Below are positions 23,059 to 35,320 of a DNA stretch of 64,000 bases, one piece after another; the stretch's first letter is position 1, and the number at the start of each line of letters is the position of its first letter. Both the position numbers and the translations under genes were made by a program. The notes under the pieces were generated by a model. The model ran no database searches, had not been told where the DNA came from, and saw only the letters and a program-made list of their open reading frames with translations. Source of the DNA: Rhizomys pruinosus (taxonomy: Eukaryota; Chordata; Mammalia; Rodentia; Spalacidae); contig VZQC01012278.1 of assembly GCA_009823505.1 (NCBI GenBank), positions 475,949 to 539,948 of the forward strand, in the 5' to 3' direction.

Positions 23059-25415
23059 ACAAACCTGGAACCTTTGGAACTCACATCAATAAATATGCCC
23101 TAATCGAATATACACCCGTTGCCCTTCCCAACCCCCCCTCCCACCCTCCCCGAGTCACCATTTCAGTCAGTTTTCTGAGCAGTCTTTCTGTTGTTGTTAC
23201 TTTTCATATCATCCCTCTCACATAGAATATATTTTATAAACTGGGTTATTTGTACTAGCCTCCATATATGAGAGAACCATTTGTTGTTTTGGTTTTCTGG
23301 CATTGTGTTACTTCTCTTAACATGATGTCTTCCAGCTCCAACCATTTACCTGCAAAGTTCAGATGTTGTCTTTCTTTACTGCGCATAGAATTCCATTTGT
23401 GGACATGTACCACATTTTTCTCTATCCACTCGTCAGTTTGATGGCATTTGGATTGGTTTCCCTGTGTTTTTGCTTGTGAACAAGAGTTGCAATAAATAGG
23501 CTGTGGCTGTAGTATCTGCAGTAAAATGATCCTTTGTGTGTATACAACCAGGAGTGTATGACTGGGTCAAATGGCGAAGCTCATTTTGAGTTTCTTTAAG
23601 GGTTCTCCAACTGCTTTCCATAGTATGTTTTGCACAAGTTTACATTGCAGACCAGCAATGGATAGTGTTCCCTTTCCCCACACCCCTCCAGACTTGGTCA
23701 TGTTGTTTTTTGATCCTAAGCCAGTCTTACTGGGAGTAATGATGGTATTTTTTTTTTTTTCGCTATGTGTATGAATGTACTCTCTGCATGCGGTTTGTTG
23801 CACCCGTGTACGTGCAAATGGCCCGTGGAGGTCAGAAGAGGGTGTTGGATTCCCCTGGAAACTGGATTCCATGGATTGGAAGTTTCGTGTTTAGATTCCG
23901 TCCGCCATGTGGGTGCTGGGGGAGAACCCGGGTACTCGGCTAAAAGTGGTCGCGCTCTGAACCCGCTAGGCCATCTTCTCCACCCCAAGATTTTGGGTTA
24001 TCTGAGAGTGGTTTTAATTGCATTTCCTTTCTAATTATTAACGATGTCGACACTTCCTAAGGTGGTTCACAGCCATCTCTAATTCCTCCTCTGTGACGCT
24101 ATCTGTTCAGATCTTGCTCATCTTCTGCGTGATTCATTTGTTTTCTTCTGCTTTGTTTTTTGAGTAGCTGTAACTCTGGAAATTAAATGCTTTGTTCAGA
24201 TTATCTTCTGTGTGAAGAGTTTCCTCCCATTTCTGTGGGTTTTCTCTACACTTCGCTTTTTTTGTTCTCTGATGTATAGAATCTTTCTGATTTAGTTATG
24301 AGGTCCCAATTTGCCAATTGTCAATCTATTTCTTGTGCAGCTCTTGTCTGACTTAGGAAGTCTTTTCCCTACACCTATGTCTTGGTTGCTACTGCCAAGT
24401 TCTCTTCTATCATCTCCAGGGAATTTTGGATTTCATGTTGGGTCTTTGAACCACCTGGACATTGACTTTGTGACAGGTGCGAGTAGGGGGTGTTTCAATT
24501 TCATTCTGTCTACAGGTGGTGATCCAGTTTTGCCAACACATTTGTGAAGATTGCTTTGCTTATTCTCCATTGTCTTTCTTGGCCCCTTATTTGAAATATG
24601 TAGGTCATAATTTTGAATTGTATGGTCCATCAACAATTGGTTTTGGATCTCAGTTTTAATTCATTGGTCAGTGTGTCTGTTTTTTGTGCCAGTACCGAAG
24701 CTGTTTTTATGACTATTGCCTGTATTATAGTTTGATGTCTGGTAGAGCGAATCCCCCCTGTATGGCTCTTTTACCCAGAGTTGCTGTATTCAGGGTCTTT
24801 GTTTTTGCAAGTGAAAATTGAGGATTTTTTTTTTCCAAACCTGTGAGAATCTCATGGGAGATTTGATGGTGGTATTGCATTTTAAATCGTATATTCAAGT
24901 TAGTTAAATGTACATTTTTACTATCATTATATTTCCCAATCCAACGGCATGGGAGAGGTTGTCCCATCCTTCCTGCAATGTTTTCTTCTTTTTCCTCCGT
25001 TTCAGAGTTTAAATTTTTGTTGTAGATCCTTGGTGTCTTTGGTGATGTTTGTTCTATGTATTTTATGTTGGTTTGAGACTATTGTGAGATGGATAGTCTC
25101 CTTGTATTCCTTCTTCAGATGCCTACTGTTGGTGTAGAGAAAGGTACTTATTTTTTCTAGGTTTATTTTGTATCTGCCACGTTTTACTGAAGCCTGTAAT
25201 CATTTCTAGGAGTTTTTCGTGGAATCTTTTAGGCATCCCCTTAGAGTAGACAATCATATATCAGCAAAAAGGGATCGCTTGACTTCCTCTTTTCCTATTA
25301 ACTCCTTTATTTCCTTTTCTTGCCTTATTTCCCTCAAGGGATTCAAGCACTATGTTGAAAAAGGAGTGGTGACAGGGGACAGCCTTGCTGAGTTCCTACC
25401 CTTAAGGGGATTTTA
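23059..25415 (-). mobile_element. L1 LINE, minus strand, 3'UTR to RT (copy B' and extension)
   Basis: This matches 17378-19278 up to 24962, then continues the L1 upstream: RT palm, with 'atcatatatcagcaaaaagggatcgcttgac' the reverse of the SLFADDMI region, near 25250. The last L1 block is 'gttcctacccttaagggg' at 25398-25415. It is frameshifted throughout. It holds the B2 at 23746-23987. Confidence 0.88.
23746..23987 (-). mobile_element. B2/B3 SINE inside minus-strand L1 (duplicate of 18081)
   Basis: Inserted after the same 'gatggtatttt' L1 sequence as at 18081. Reverse B and A boxes are near 23920-23985. Confidence 0.9.
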
Positions 25416-25419
25416 ACTC

Positions 25420-26760
25420 CCCACATAGAATAAGGAGAAATTGATGATGATGAGGTCTTTTCCAGATGTAGATTGGAGCCAGCTGTTTAGAGGTAATCTC
25501 TTGTAAATCAGTAAATACTGCCTTCTTTATTGATTAATGGACACTAGAAACTGTGAAAAGGATTATTCTCTATTCAGAACCAAATTATAGTGCTAAAGTC
25601 TCCTTAAGCTATGCACTTAAGCAAAATATATAATCAATTTGACATCAACAATGGATTATTCTACCAAGGAGATGTTGGCCCCAGGGGTCCAAGACCCCAC
25701 AAAAAGTAAATCTCCTTGCCTCCAAAAAATGGGATATATTGCAGGAAGGGAGGCGATAAGGCCTGCTGTTGAAGACCTGATATAACATGGGAGGTGTATG
25801 GAGACTGCACTTGCAAGCATACGGATGGTCTCGGAATGCCAGAGAGTGTTACCAAAGGCCCTAAACCAATAAAGCAAAATATAGGTCTCCTTGAGTCAAG
25901 CAAGACCCCCTCCATCAGCACCGGCTCACCTCACCTGCCTAGAAATACTGTGCAGCAGTGGCAGCCGTATGCCTGTATATCCCAATCTAATTGGCTATAG
26001 CTCTCTCCTTGGAGGAATAACCCATGGCTGATGTCACAGCTTACATCTCTAATGGTTAGGGGATGTTATAAACCACAGGAAGATCCTGGCATATTTTACG
26101 AAAAAATGTAATTCATGTAATTCTGGTTAACATACCATCCAAACATCTGTGCCTATACCAAAGTAACCTACTCATAACATTAGTACTGTTTAAATACCTA
26201 TTATCTAATTGCGTTTGGGTGCTTCATTAGTAGATCTAACAGATTATTCCTGGACAGCTGTCAGCCCGTGAAAGAAAGAAAACAGCCAGAATTGACTAGA
26301 GACAAGACAACAGCTCCAGAGAAAGAAGACTGTTTTGCTTCTCTCCACCTGGGCCCCTTTCTAAGCCTAGGGAACAATCTGCGGAAGAGAGGGGTGTTAG
26401 AATGTAAGGGCCGCGATTGGGGTGAATGTATGTGTGAATACAACAACCAGACTGGACACTCAGTGTTGATCAATTGATTGAACATACAAGCCCCCCCCTG
26501 CTGGATGGTGGGACCCATGAGCTGTGTGGGTTTGGGCACAACTGCTTGCAAATTGGTTTTACATGAAGGATGCTTGTACTCACAAATTATCACTTATTGT
26601 TAAAAAAATTTAAAACAAAACAAAACAAAACAAAAAAACAGAGAAAGATGTGGAAAAGCTACAGCAGAATGCATGATCTGGGATGGGTCGGGGTGGGGTG
26701 GGGGGAAGGAAAAAGGATATATGCCTGAACTGAATTGGAAAATGATGTATGAAATAAAAA
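25420..26760 (+). mobile_element. Module X, long copy
   Basis: It begins at 'ccccacatagaataaggagaaatt', the same point as the copy at 5098. It runs through all shared blocks to the G-rich tail (gggtcggggtggggtggggg), 'gaaaatgatgtatgaaata' and a final A run at 26757-26766. It abuts the minus-strand L1 within a few bases. Confidence 0.75.
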
Positions 26761-27088
26761 AAAAAAGAAAATGAAGAATCAAGAAAACAGATAACCCAAT
26801 GAACAAAATAAGCTATGTAGCTAAACAGAGTTGTCAATAGAGGAAATAAAAAATGGCTTAAAAATAACTTTAAGAGTTCAAGTCCCTTAGTAATTAAGGA
26901 AATGCAAATTAAAACTACATAAAGATTTTTATCAGTTAGAATGACTAAAATCAAGAGAACAAATGACACCAAATGCTGGCGTGTATGTGAAGAAAGTGGA
27001 GCCCTCATTCAGTGCTGGTAGGATTTCAAACTGGTATAATCACTGTGGAAATCATTGTGCAGAAAGAATTCTTAAAAAAATAAAACTG

Positions 27089-27275
27089 CGCTGGGAGTGG
27101 TGGCTTGCGCCTTTAATCCTAGTACTTGAGAGGCAGAGGCAGGCAGATCTTTCTGAGTTCAAGGCCAGCCTGGTCTACAGAGCGAGTTCCAGGACAACTG
27201 GGGCTACAGGGAGACCCTGTCTTGAAAAGACAAACAAACAAACAAAAAACAAAACAAAACAAACAAACAAAAAAC
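27089..27275 (+). mobile_element. B1 SINE inside the Lx-like L1
   Basis: B1 from 'gctgggagtggtggcttgcgc' to 'gaccctgtcttgaaaagac', then an AAAC-rich tail. 'aaaataaaactgc' before it and 'aaaagctgcacc' after it are the interrupted L1 sequence. Confidence 0.93.
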
Positions 27276-28956
27276 CAGAAAAGCTGCACCTACCATATGA
27301 TGACTCATCCTGATACAGACATCCTGACACACCTGTGTTTGTTGCCACACTTTGCAAAATTGCTTAGATATGGAAAGAAACTAAATGTCCCTCTACTGAT
27401 GAATAGATAATAAAAATGTGGTACATCCACACAATGGAGTCCTGCTTAGCAGTAAAGAATGGCGAAATCTTCTAATTTGCAAGCAAAAGAATGAAACTAG
27501 AAACTGTTAAACTAAGTGAAGTAAGACTCAGCAAAACAAGCTACATATGTCCTCTCATTTGTGGATCTTAGCTCCAAATACTGAGATGTGAGTCTGTATC
27601 CTGAGGTAACTGCAGGAGCCAGAACAGTGGAGTTTTCCATGAGGGTAAAGGGGAAGAAGGAGATTGAGAAAGGAGTTATCAAGGGGAAATCGGTAAAATG
27701 GGGGGGGGGGATGTTTTAACCAGGGAGGGAAATGAAGGAGACAGGAGAGATAACAGTACTTAACTGATGTGAAAGAACAGAGGAAAGTGTATGAGTTCAA
27801 AATCCTGCTGAAAACTCCATATACAGTATACACATGAGTATGTATAACAATGAGAAAACAGTACCAGGCAAGAGAAACCTCCCTTCAAGTTACTGATCAG
27901 AGTAGTACCAGAGAAGCCTAAAATGGCACAGGCTATTGCCATAACCCAGATGAAGGTAAGACCCTAATGCTGGAGGCAGCACATATTCGGACTCAGGACT
28001 TGAAGGATAACAGGTGGTCTGGAAATGTCCTCTCTAAAGACCAGCTCCCATCTTAACAGAAGACACTATGCAAATTGCCAAGAAAAAAAAAATCAATGAT
28101 CTCTTCCAGCTGTAAAATCTAAGAAGCACAACAATGACTGGCCTAGCTAATTATTTCCCTTGGTACAGTAGTGGCACTTTTGTCTTTAGGGTAATCAACA
28201 GCTGTCTAATTGGCCGTAAGCCTTGCTTAATGAAAAAGAACTCGTGTGCTACTATAAACATAGTCAAATACACATGGCTGGAGAGGTCAGAAATCCTGGA
28301 GGAAAAAAAAAAAAACTACTACTGCCCTACTGTCACATTCCTAAATCAATGTAATTTCTTACAATCTGATACACGTGTATTGTAAGTGTACCTCTCAGTA
28401 ATCACCAAAGAAGCTTCTTTTGTCAAGAGATGGAGACAATTACAAAGTTCCACAGCTGTTCAAAGACAGAGAATAAGTGTCTGTGACATGTCTAGCTCGA
28501 AGTGACACATCACCAGTGCAAAGTGTACACATAAGACGTAGGAAGCATGGCCGTGAAAAGGAGCATGGAGAAAATATCAATGTAACTCTGAACTTTCACC
28601 AGTGACATTTCCTTGTACAACAGATAGTGATTAACCCAGACGGCCATAATTGTCCAAAACTGTAGAGAACAAGACACTGCAGAGTGCTTAAGCCTGAATA
28701 GGACATTTATATCAAACCTCTGCCTCTCAAAGCTCAGGGATCACCACAGAAGAGGTCAGAAATATTGTAGGATCCAGAAGTGGTTGATGACCACAAGGAA
28801 GCAGTTATCAGTTATCCTAGCATCTGGGAAGATCCTCATACGGATTTGCATCACTGTAATAGCATGCACCAGACCCGTGCAAGCTCAAGCCAGACAAAAT
28901 CTCAGCAAGAGAAGTGGGGAGGGAGGTGGGTAAGAAGGTCATCCTTAGTGGGGGGT

Positions 28957-28958
<2 letters not shown>

Positions 28959-29008
<50 letters not shown>
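28959..29008. repeat. (GA)n microsatellite
   Basis: Pure GA over about 48 bp, grown in the G-rich distal L1 3'UTR. Confidence 0.97.
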
Positions 29009-29011
<3 letters not shown>

Positions 29012-29228
29012 CTTTAAGGGTGCAAAGTTAGATAGGTTCACCAAGTGCCAGCTGATGAGTGCACACCAATAGACATTTGGGGACTCAAAGCTGATTCAGT
29101 AACATGACAGTGTATGTGAAATCCAGTGCAGTTCTGAGAAGAAAGAGTGTCTAAACATGTTCAAGTTATAGCAAAGGAAATTTACAAAAGTGAAAAGGAA
29201 AAACAACAACACTAAAAAGACAAAACAA

Positions 29229-29345
29229 AATCCAACTGGGGGCGAGTAGGAACAGCAGGCAGGTTTCTGTGTGTTTAAGGCCAGCCTGCTCTACACAGCA
29301 AGTTCCAGGGCAGGGATTCCTAATGAGAACCTGACTCTAAGTAAC
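29229..29345 (+). mobile_element. Degenerate B1 SINE
   Basis: 'aggcaggtttctgtgtgtttaaggccagcctgctctacacagcaagttccagggcag' follows the B1 3' half. It is old and truncated. Confidence 0.7.
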
Positions 29346-29360
29346 TAAAATGAACTAAAA

Positions 29361-32215
29361 AAAAAATCATACAACTAAAATTTCAAAGGTGGGCAGGGCC
29401 TAGAGGGGATGACATCTGTGGCTGTCCTCCATTATCTACAGGTAAGCACATGCATATGCTTATGCGCTAACATACACACACGCTACAACACATGTACATA
29501 TGTATACATACAAATAGCATAGTCGAGAACAGTTTATAATAAGGAGATTTTGACAAAGATGAACTGGTAACAGGAGATGCGTCCCAACATTTGATTCTAC
29601 TGTACTTTTCCTATTAACTTCACTCATAAACAAATGTTTCCCATAACACAGCTTCTACAAGCAATTTGAAACTTAGAAAATGATCACTCAGGAATTTCTG
29701 AGAACTGTGGTAAGCATCTTACAGATAAGCCTTAACCACAGTGGATTTTCTTATGGGGTGGAGAAAAAGTGCTCTTTATGGTAGCAAAATATTGTAACCA
29801 CACAAATGGTCAAAGTATGGAGAATGACTTTGAATATTGCTTGTTTATTGCACAGAACAATACGGATTGATCCAGGTGTCAAAAGAAGATGCATCTTAGT
29901 CCCAAGATTTACCTAGAAGAGGGAGAGAAAAAAGAAACACATTGGCTAGGAAGCATGCCATACTTTCAGTCTGTTAAATAAAAAATAAGTGAATAATGCT
30001 GTAGTTATATGTCAAATTAACTAGACTCCACCTTAACACCGAGGCATTTAAAATGTACCCACAAGTCTCTGAGACTAAGTGGAGTAAGTGGTTATAACAG
30101 TACACTTTTTCCTTGTGGCATAACATGGGTCACAAAAACTAATAATCTTTCATTTCTAAAATAGAAATATACTGATGCATAAATGTATTGCTCATACCAG
30201 AACAGTCTGAAGGGTATCATTTTCCTCATAAATAGGAAATGGCAGAAGTAGGTGATGATATTCTCCTGGTGCAAAATGGAATGGAATGAACTTTTGCAAT
30301 TACAATGCATAGACTCTACTGGTCTTGGTGCAGGAGGCATCACAATTTGCATATTTTAATTTAGAGGTTAGGGACCCCTGTCAAAGCAACAGCTTGGACC
30401 AGGTCAGTAAGGAGAAATGGAGAAGAGAGAAATAATTGAAAAGGCAGTTCCCAACAAAATGAAATTTGTCTCCTTGTCACTTAAGGTTGTCTTCTTGTCT
30501 TTCTCAGGGGGCAAGGTCAGCCTGGGAATGAAGGGAGGGGTGAGCACGTGGACCAATAGGAGCAAAGGATAATTTTTCTTTAATAACAGTGGCAATTGCA
30601 ATATATATTTATGAAGGAGAGAGGAAAAGAATGCACATAGCTTCCCAGTTAAGAGTCGGCAGGTGACCTTTGAGGAAAAAGCTTGCAGGCATATTCAGGC
30701 AGATCTAAAGTTTATCCTCAAAGACAAATGTGTTAGGAAGGAGATGAAGCACTTAATGAAATAATTTCATGTGACATATTGGTATTGAAGGTTGGAAGAC
30801 AGAGAAAAATTTGAGAGAAAATTAAGGCGTGTCTCTCTGAAAGCAGCTCCTCCAATCTTCCCTCTGGTCTGATATGAGATCGACACAAGCAAGGGATCAC
30901 ACTTGTTTCTCTGCGCTTATTCACGCCAAAGCATGGACTCTAATGTGAAGTTCAACATCTGTTGCCACAAAGGGCTCTCACTGGAATATAGTCCAGGGGA
31001 AAACTGAACTATGAAAAGTTTGTTTGGTTATGTTGTGGAGGGCTTTTAATCTCCCCAGTGTCATGTGTTTTCACTTAGAATGTACATTAGTGGGAAAAAA
31101 ATAAAGTAAAACTGGAGTAACAGGAGAGATGGAAATTATGACTACTGATGGTTCGTTTCAGACAGATGGAGTGGAGAACAGCTCCAGCTATTACCATGGT
31201 ATAAAAACAGCAGCCAAACTTCAGCTCTGGCTAAGCGGATACGCTGTTGCAAGAATCTGAGTCTATTAAAAAGCCTTTGCTTTAGAAAGTGAACCTAAGT
31301 ACTTCATGTTCATGACAAACTGCCATCTTTTACATGAGAAGGGAAGAAAAACACCTAAACATCAGCTCTATTCTGTGGCCTGCAAACTAACGTCTACCCA
31401 GGCCCATTGCTAGTGAAATCTCTTTTCTGTGTCAGTCAGTGATTCCAAGTCTCCACAAAGGCTGATCTGGAGAATACATCCTGTATGAGTGATTCTTCCA
31501 TCCAAGTTTGGGACCAATGTGATGTCATAGATCAAAAGGTGAAGTAGATGTGATTTGGATGTGGTATGCCCCTCAAAGTTTGTATGTTAGTTGATCAGCA
31601 GTGTGGCAACATAAGATTTGAGGCCAGTTACAGTTGTCAACATTTCTGTTGTCATCTTGCTCTGTCTGGATAGAAATCAAGGTTCAGAGTCAAGTGCCTG
31701 TGTTTAGCAACTTCTGCATCTTTCACTGTTTGGTAATAGCTAGTGTTTCAGATCTCCTGCATGCCTAGGCTCAGCTTCCTAGGCTTTGGCCTAGTTACCA
31801 GGGTTCCTCAGGCCTGGCCTGTGTTACAGATGCCAGCCTTGGGGTGTCAGAGACCCTTGTCAGTAAGCCTTGGCAACACACTGTAGCTCTTCTAGTGATC
31901 AGATCCTTTGGTTTCTCTTCCCAGGCTTTATCCTTCTTCAGCTCCAGCATTCTATCCTCTCTACTTCCACCATCCTTCTTTCTGGACCGATCACAACGCA
32001 CTCCACATTCAAAGGAGGACTGTGTCTGCACCAATCATGGCGGTATTCTACTCCACCACCAAAGGAAATGCTCCTGCTCAGGACCAGGTGGAAACTTTGC
32101 AGGGTCATCTATTTTTCATCCAGGCTTTGACAGGAAAAGGCCCAGTAAGACATGCTTAAAGGATACTGACCAAGAAAATCACTGATGATTGTTACATGGT
32201 GTTGGTCGAAGCATC
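29361..32215. other. No gene recognised
   Basis: Apparently unique DNA with ordinary base composition. Open frames here are short and unsupported. A 43-codon stretch starting ATGGCGGTATTCTACTCC at 32037 has coding-like character but matches nothing that I know. Confidence 0.45.
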
Positions 32216-32217
32216 TG

Positions 32218-32572
32218 GATTAGTTACTTTTCTGTTGCTGTGATAAAATACCTTGAGCAAAACAACTTAAGAAAACAAGATTTTAGTTTTGTTTACATTT
32301 CCAGAGGGATAGAGACTACGGAGGTCAGGGGTGTGGCGTTAGGAACCGGACGTTCCACGATCACCTCCACACAGGAATCAGAGAGGGAGAACAGAAGCGG
32401 GGGTGAGGCTACAAACAAACCCTTGAAACCCACCGCTACTAACATGCTTCCTCCAACTTGGCTCTGCAGCCTAAAGGTTCCATAACTTCGCCAAACCACC
32501 ACCAATGGGGACCAAGAGTTCAACCTATAGCCTATAGGGGGCACTTCTCATTAAGACTACCACAGCATCCAT
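32218..32572 (+). mobile_element. Muroid dispersed repeat (~350 bp)
   Basis: It starts 'ttagttacttttctgttgctgtg' and holds 'acttcctccaacttggc'-like and 'catagggggcac..ctcattaagactaccacagca' blocks. This is the start-to-end order of a very common mouse/rat mid-repetitive repeat. The same family is seen at 335 and 37997. I cannot assign its exact name or class. Confidence 0.75.
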
Positions 32573-33300
32573 AGAGTGTTCAAGACAGGGCTAGAGTAAG
32601 GACACCTGAGTAGTTTGCTTTAGTGGTAGCCTATTTGTTCAAGGCAGCTGGTGAAGAGAGCTGCTACTTAGGAAGTTAAACCTGCTTCACCCCCATTAAT
32701 CTTGCTTACTGACACATAAACCAGAATCAGATGAAGTCCAGTAAGCACGCGTCCTGTCTTGATCCCCCTGCATTGGCCTCCATGATACAGCCTAGGCAAA
32801 CAAACAATGGCAGTCCATATTCTGACGAGGCTGAATTTCCATTAGCTGCTTAGTTCACAAGCTGGGTATCTCAGCAGTCAGACTCAGTCCTCAGTCCACA
32901 TTAGAAGGTTAAAAAGTAAAAATAAGCTGTATCTCATGTCCTTGAGGAGTGCCAAAAGCAGTGGCAGCCACAGAACAGATGCACCTGCCTGTGAGAATTG
33001 AAGACAGGCCAAACAACAGTGCTCTCTCTTTTTTCTTTTTGTCTTTTTACTAAGATCTCAAGTTTTGTGTCTGCATTACAGTTTCTCTTGTCTTATTGAT
33101 TATTTATTTCTGGTTGTACTTTCCTTCTGGATGCTTAAGGCTTCATTTGGGGGACTACAGAAGGGAAAGACCTCAAAGTGGAGCACAAGTGCAGGATTGA
33201 TGGTTGTTTGGGCTTGCCAAAGAGGAGCCTTAGATCAATTCCTTAAGGAAAATATGACATCTATTAGGAAAAGAAAAGTCCTCCAATTCAAGTGATATGT
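32573..33300. other. No gene recognised
   Basis: No exon, repeat or RNA gene is visible. Confidence 0.45.
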
Positions 33301-33359
33301 GTATATATGTATCTATATATTTATATATATGTATAGCTATGTATATGTAGCTATGCATT

Positions 33360-33400
<41 letters not shown>
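33301..33400. repeat. (TA)n microsatellite with impure left part
   Basis: Imperfect TATATG/TATC units lead into a pure AT run at 33362-33397. Confidence 0.95.
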
Positions 33401-33403
<3 letters not shown>

Positions 33404-33424
33404 CTGAAGCAATACAAGTAGGAG

Positions 33425-33612
33425 AGAACAATAACAACAAAAGAACTCAAAAAAAAAAAAACTGGAAAGACTCAGAAAAAAATGCAGGACATGTATGGCA
33501 GAGTACAGGGACTTGTGTGGGGTGGGGGGCATGGAAAGGGAAGTAACTCTAGATTCGATTGAGAAATGATATAAGACTTATGGAAAAAGTGCAATAACAA
33601 TTAAAAATAATT
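33425..33612 (+). mobile_element. L1 3' tail fragment
   Basis: AAC-rich spacer, 'ggaaagactcagaaaaaaatgcagg', G-rich 'gtgtggggtggggggcatgg' and an A-rich end. It is the same layout as the last ~180 bp of module X and of the L1 at 56715. Confidence 0.7.
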
Positions 33613-33664
33613 TTTTGAAAAAAAAACAGCATCAGAATTTGTGCTTACAATAAGAACTAAAAGA

Positions 33665-34310
33665 ATTGGGCTGTAGGGATGGCTCAGTACTGGCTGGAGG
33701 GATGGCACAGTACTGGCTGCTTTTTCAGTGGAAATGGTCGTGGTTCCCAGGACATGTACCATATACACTACACGGCACACATACAAATGTACAAAAGCAT
33801 ACACATGCACACAGCACATATACACATGTAAACATATACACACGTACACAAACACACATGCATATACACACAGATGCATGTACAAAGATACACACATACA
33901 CAAAACACACACACATGGACACATACATATTTACAAAACACATGTACACAGAGACATACATAGACACATATACACATGTAAAAAACATACACAGAAACAC
34001 AGAGATCCATATATACACATGCATCTACAAACACACATACACAGGCATTCACACAAACACACAAATCCACAGGCACACGCATCTAAAAATACACACAAAC
34101 TTACAGATATACACATATGAATACATACATACACAAAGGCACACAGATACACATACAGAGAGACATTCATAAGCACACCGAAATAGATACACACACAGAT
34201 ATATGTACACATGTAGAAATCACCCACAGACACACACATACAGAGAGACACACAAGAGTGTACACATATAGATTATACACACATACAAATACACACATAT
34301 GTGTAGCACC
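33665..34310 (+). repeat. CA-rich low-complexity block after a degenerate SINE head
   Basis: A decayed B-type SINE head (gggctgtagggatggctcag, partly duplicated: gctggagggatggcacag) is followed from about 33775 by ~530 bp of ACAC/ACATAC units without a fixed period. Threonine/histidine-rich and valine/cysteine-rich frames on both strands are products of this composition. Confidence 0.9.
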
Positions 34311-34734
34311 TCTAACTCTCCTATTACAGTAGCTACAGGATGAAGCTGAATTTAAAACATAGCAACTTTTTCAGATACAACTAAAATTTTCATGTATGAC
34401 AAGATTTATCTATTTGCTTTTCAAACTTCTGTTTTCATTACATTGAAGACTGGACTATTACCTCCCTCTTTAAGAATTCTAGAATGGTTATTTGTAGTCA
34501 ATACACCCAAATGAAAAATATTTTCTCCCCAAATCAACAAAAAACTTAATTACTCTTTCTCAACTGGGCTGATCTGCATCCATCCGGTTTACTGCACATG
34601 ACTTTGATATTATTGATTCTTCTGTAGCTCCAAATAATTTGAAATATGTTACAGACAACCGAAAAATAACAGTAACTTTTCCAGGCCTTTTAGAACAAGT
34701 TTCCATTCACTTCCATGTGGATGTTCATTAATTC

Positions 34735-34769
<35 letters not shown>

Positions 34770-34772
34770 TCT
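34735..34772. repeat. (TA)n microsatellite
   Basis: About 35 bp of TATA repeat with one CA interruption. The surrounding 34311-35320 shows no gene that I can support. Confidence 0.9.
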
Positions 34773-35320
34773 TATATAAACATATATCCCATTCCTAGTA
34801 TGCAATTTTTTTCAGATGGAGACAATCAGGCAAGGGAACTTATCATAATGCTGCTAAAGGACAGACTCTATAACCCTTGGAGCGAACTCCACCCAGGGGC
34901 AGAACTTAGCTTCTGTTTCTACATTCAAACAATTCCCTAATTAACTTTTCAGTTTACTAACCTATATTCATTGTATGGCTCAGACCATACAGCTGTTGTT
35001 CTGAGCCACTTTGGTTTTATTCCTTAGTCCTTTTGCATTATCAATATTTAGCTCTATTTAAGATCTCCTTCAATAACAAACTCATTTGTTTTTATTTCAA
35101 AACATTTGTTCCCATACAGAATTCCTGGGCTCCACAGAAGGAAATCATTGTCTAGTCATAAGTCAACAAATGAAGCAGTTCTGTCCTGACAGCCTCAGTG
35201 AGCACCATCTTCCTGAAAGAACTCAAACCTCAGGTGTTCAATCAAACGAATTTTGGCAAATAAAAGCAGCTTACATAAATTCCTCTGGCCAAAAAAATGG
35301 TTCACATATATGTTAATACA

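Larger units (their letters stand above)
26780..29110 (+). mobile_element. Lx-like L1: ORF2 C-terminus plus long 3'UTR
   Basis: The ORF2 end is visible at 26880-27560 (aaggaaatgcaaattaaaac, gtggtacatccacacaatgg, ctcatttgtggatct) and holds a B1. The G-rich 3'UTR part is at 27600-27760. The Lx-type UTR follows: 'agaagcttctttt' near 28410, 'gtgattaacccagac' near 28627, 'caaagctcagggatcacc' near 28727 and 'gcaagctcaagccagacaaaatctcagca' near 28878. A GA microsatellite lies near the end. This copy is the internal reference showing that module X resembles an L1 3'UTR. Confidence 0.8.

Noticed and set aside
12240..24962. Genuine tandem segmental duplication
   Set aside because: Single N bases sit at both joins, one join fuses minus-strand L1 to a B1 A tail, segment U is missing in one copy, and differences are mostly one-base indels. 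These fit a gap-fill artefact better.
31844..32185. Three overlapping 83-113-codon frames in all plus phases
   Set aside because: Three phases open over the same pyrimidine-rich DNA argue against real coding. Only the short stretch at 32037 was kept as a low-confidence finding.
33666..34251. Several 100-168-codon frames rich in Thr/His/Tyr or Cys/Val
   Set aside because: All run through CA-rich low-complexity DNA. Any phase stays open because the repeat lacks stop codons.
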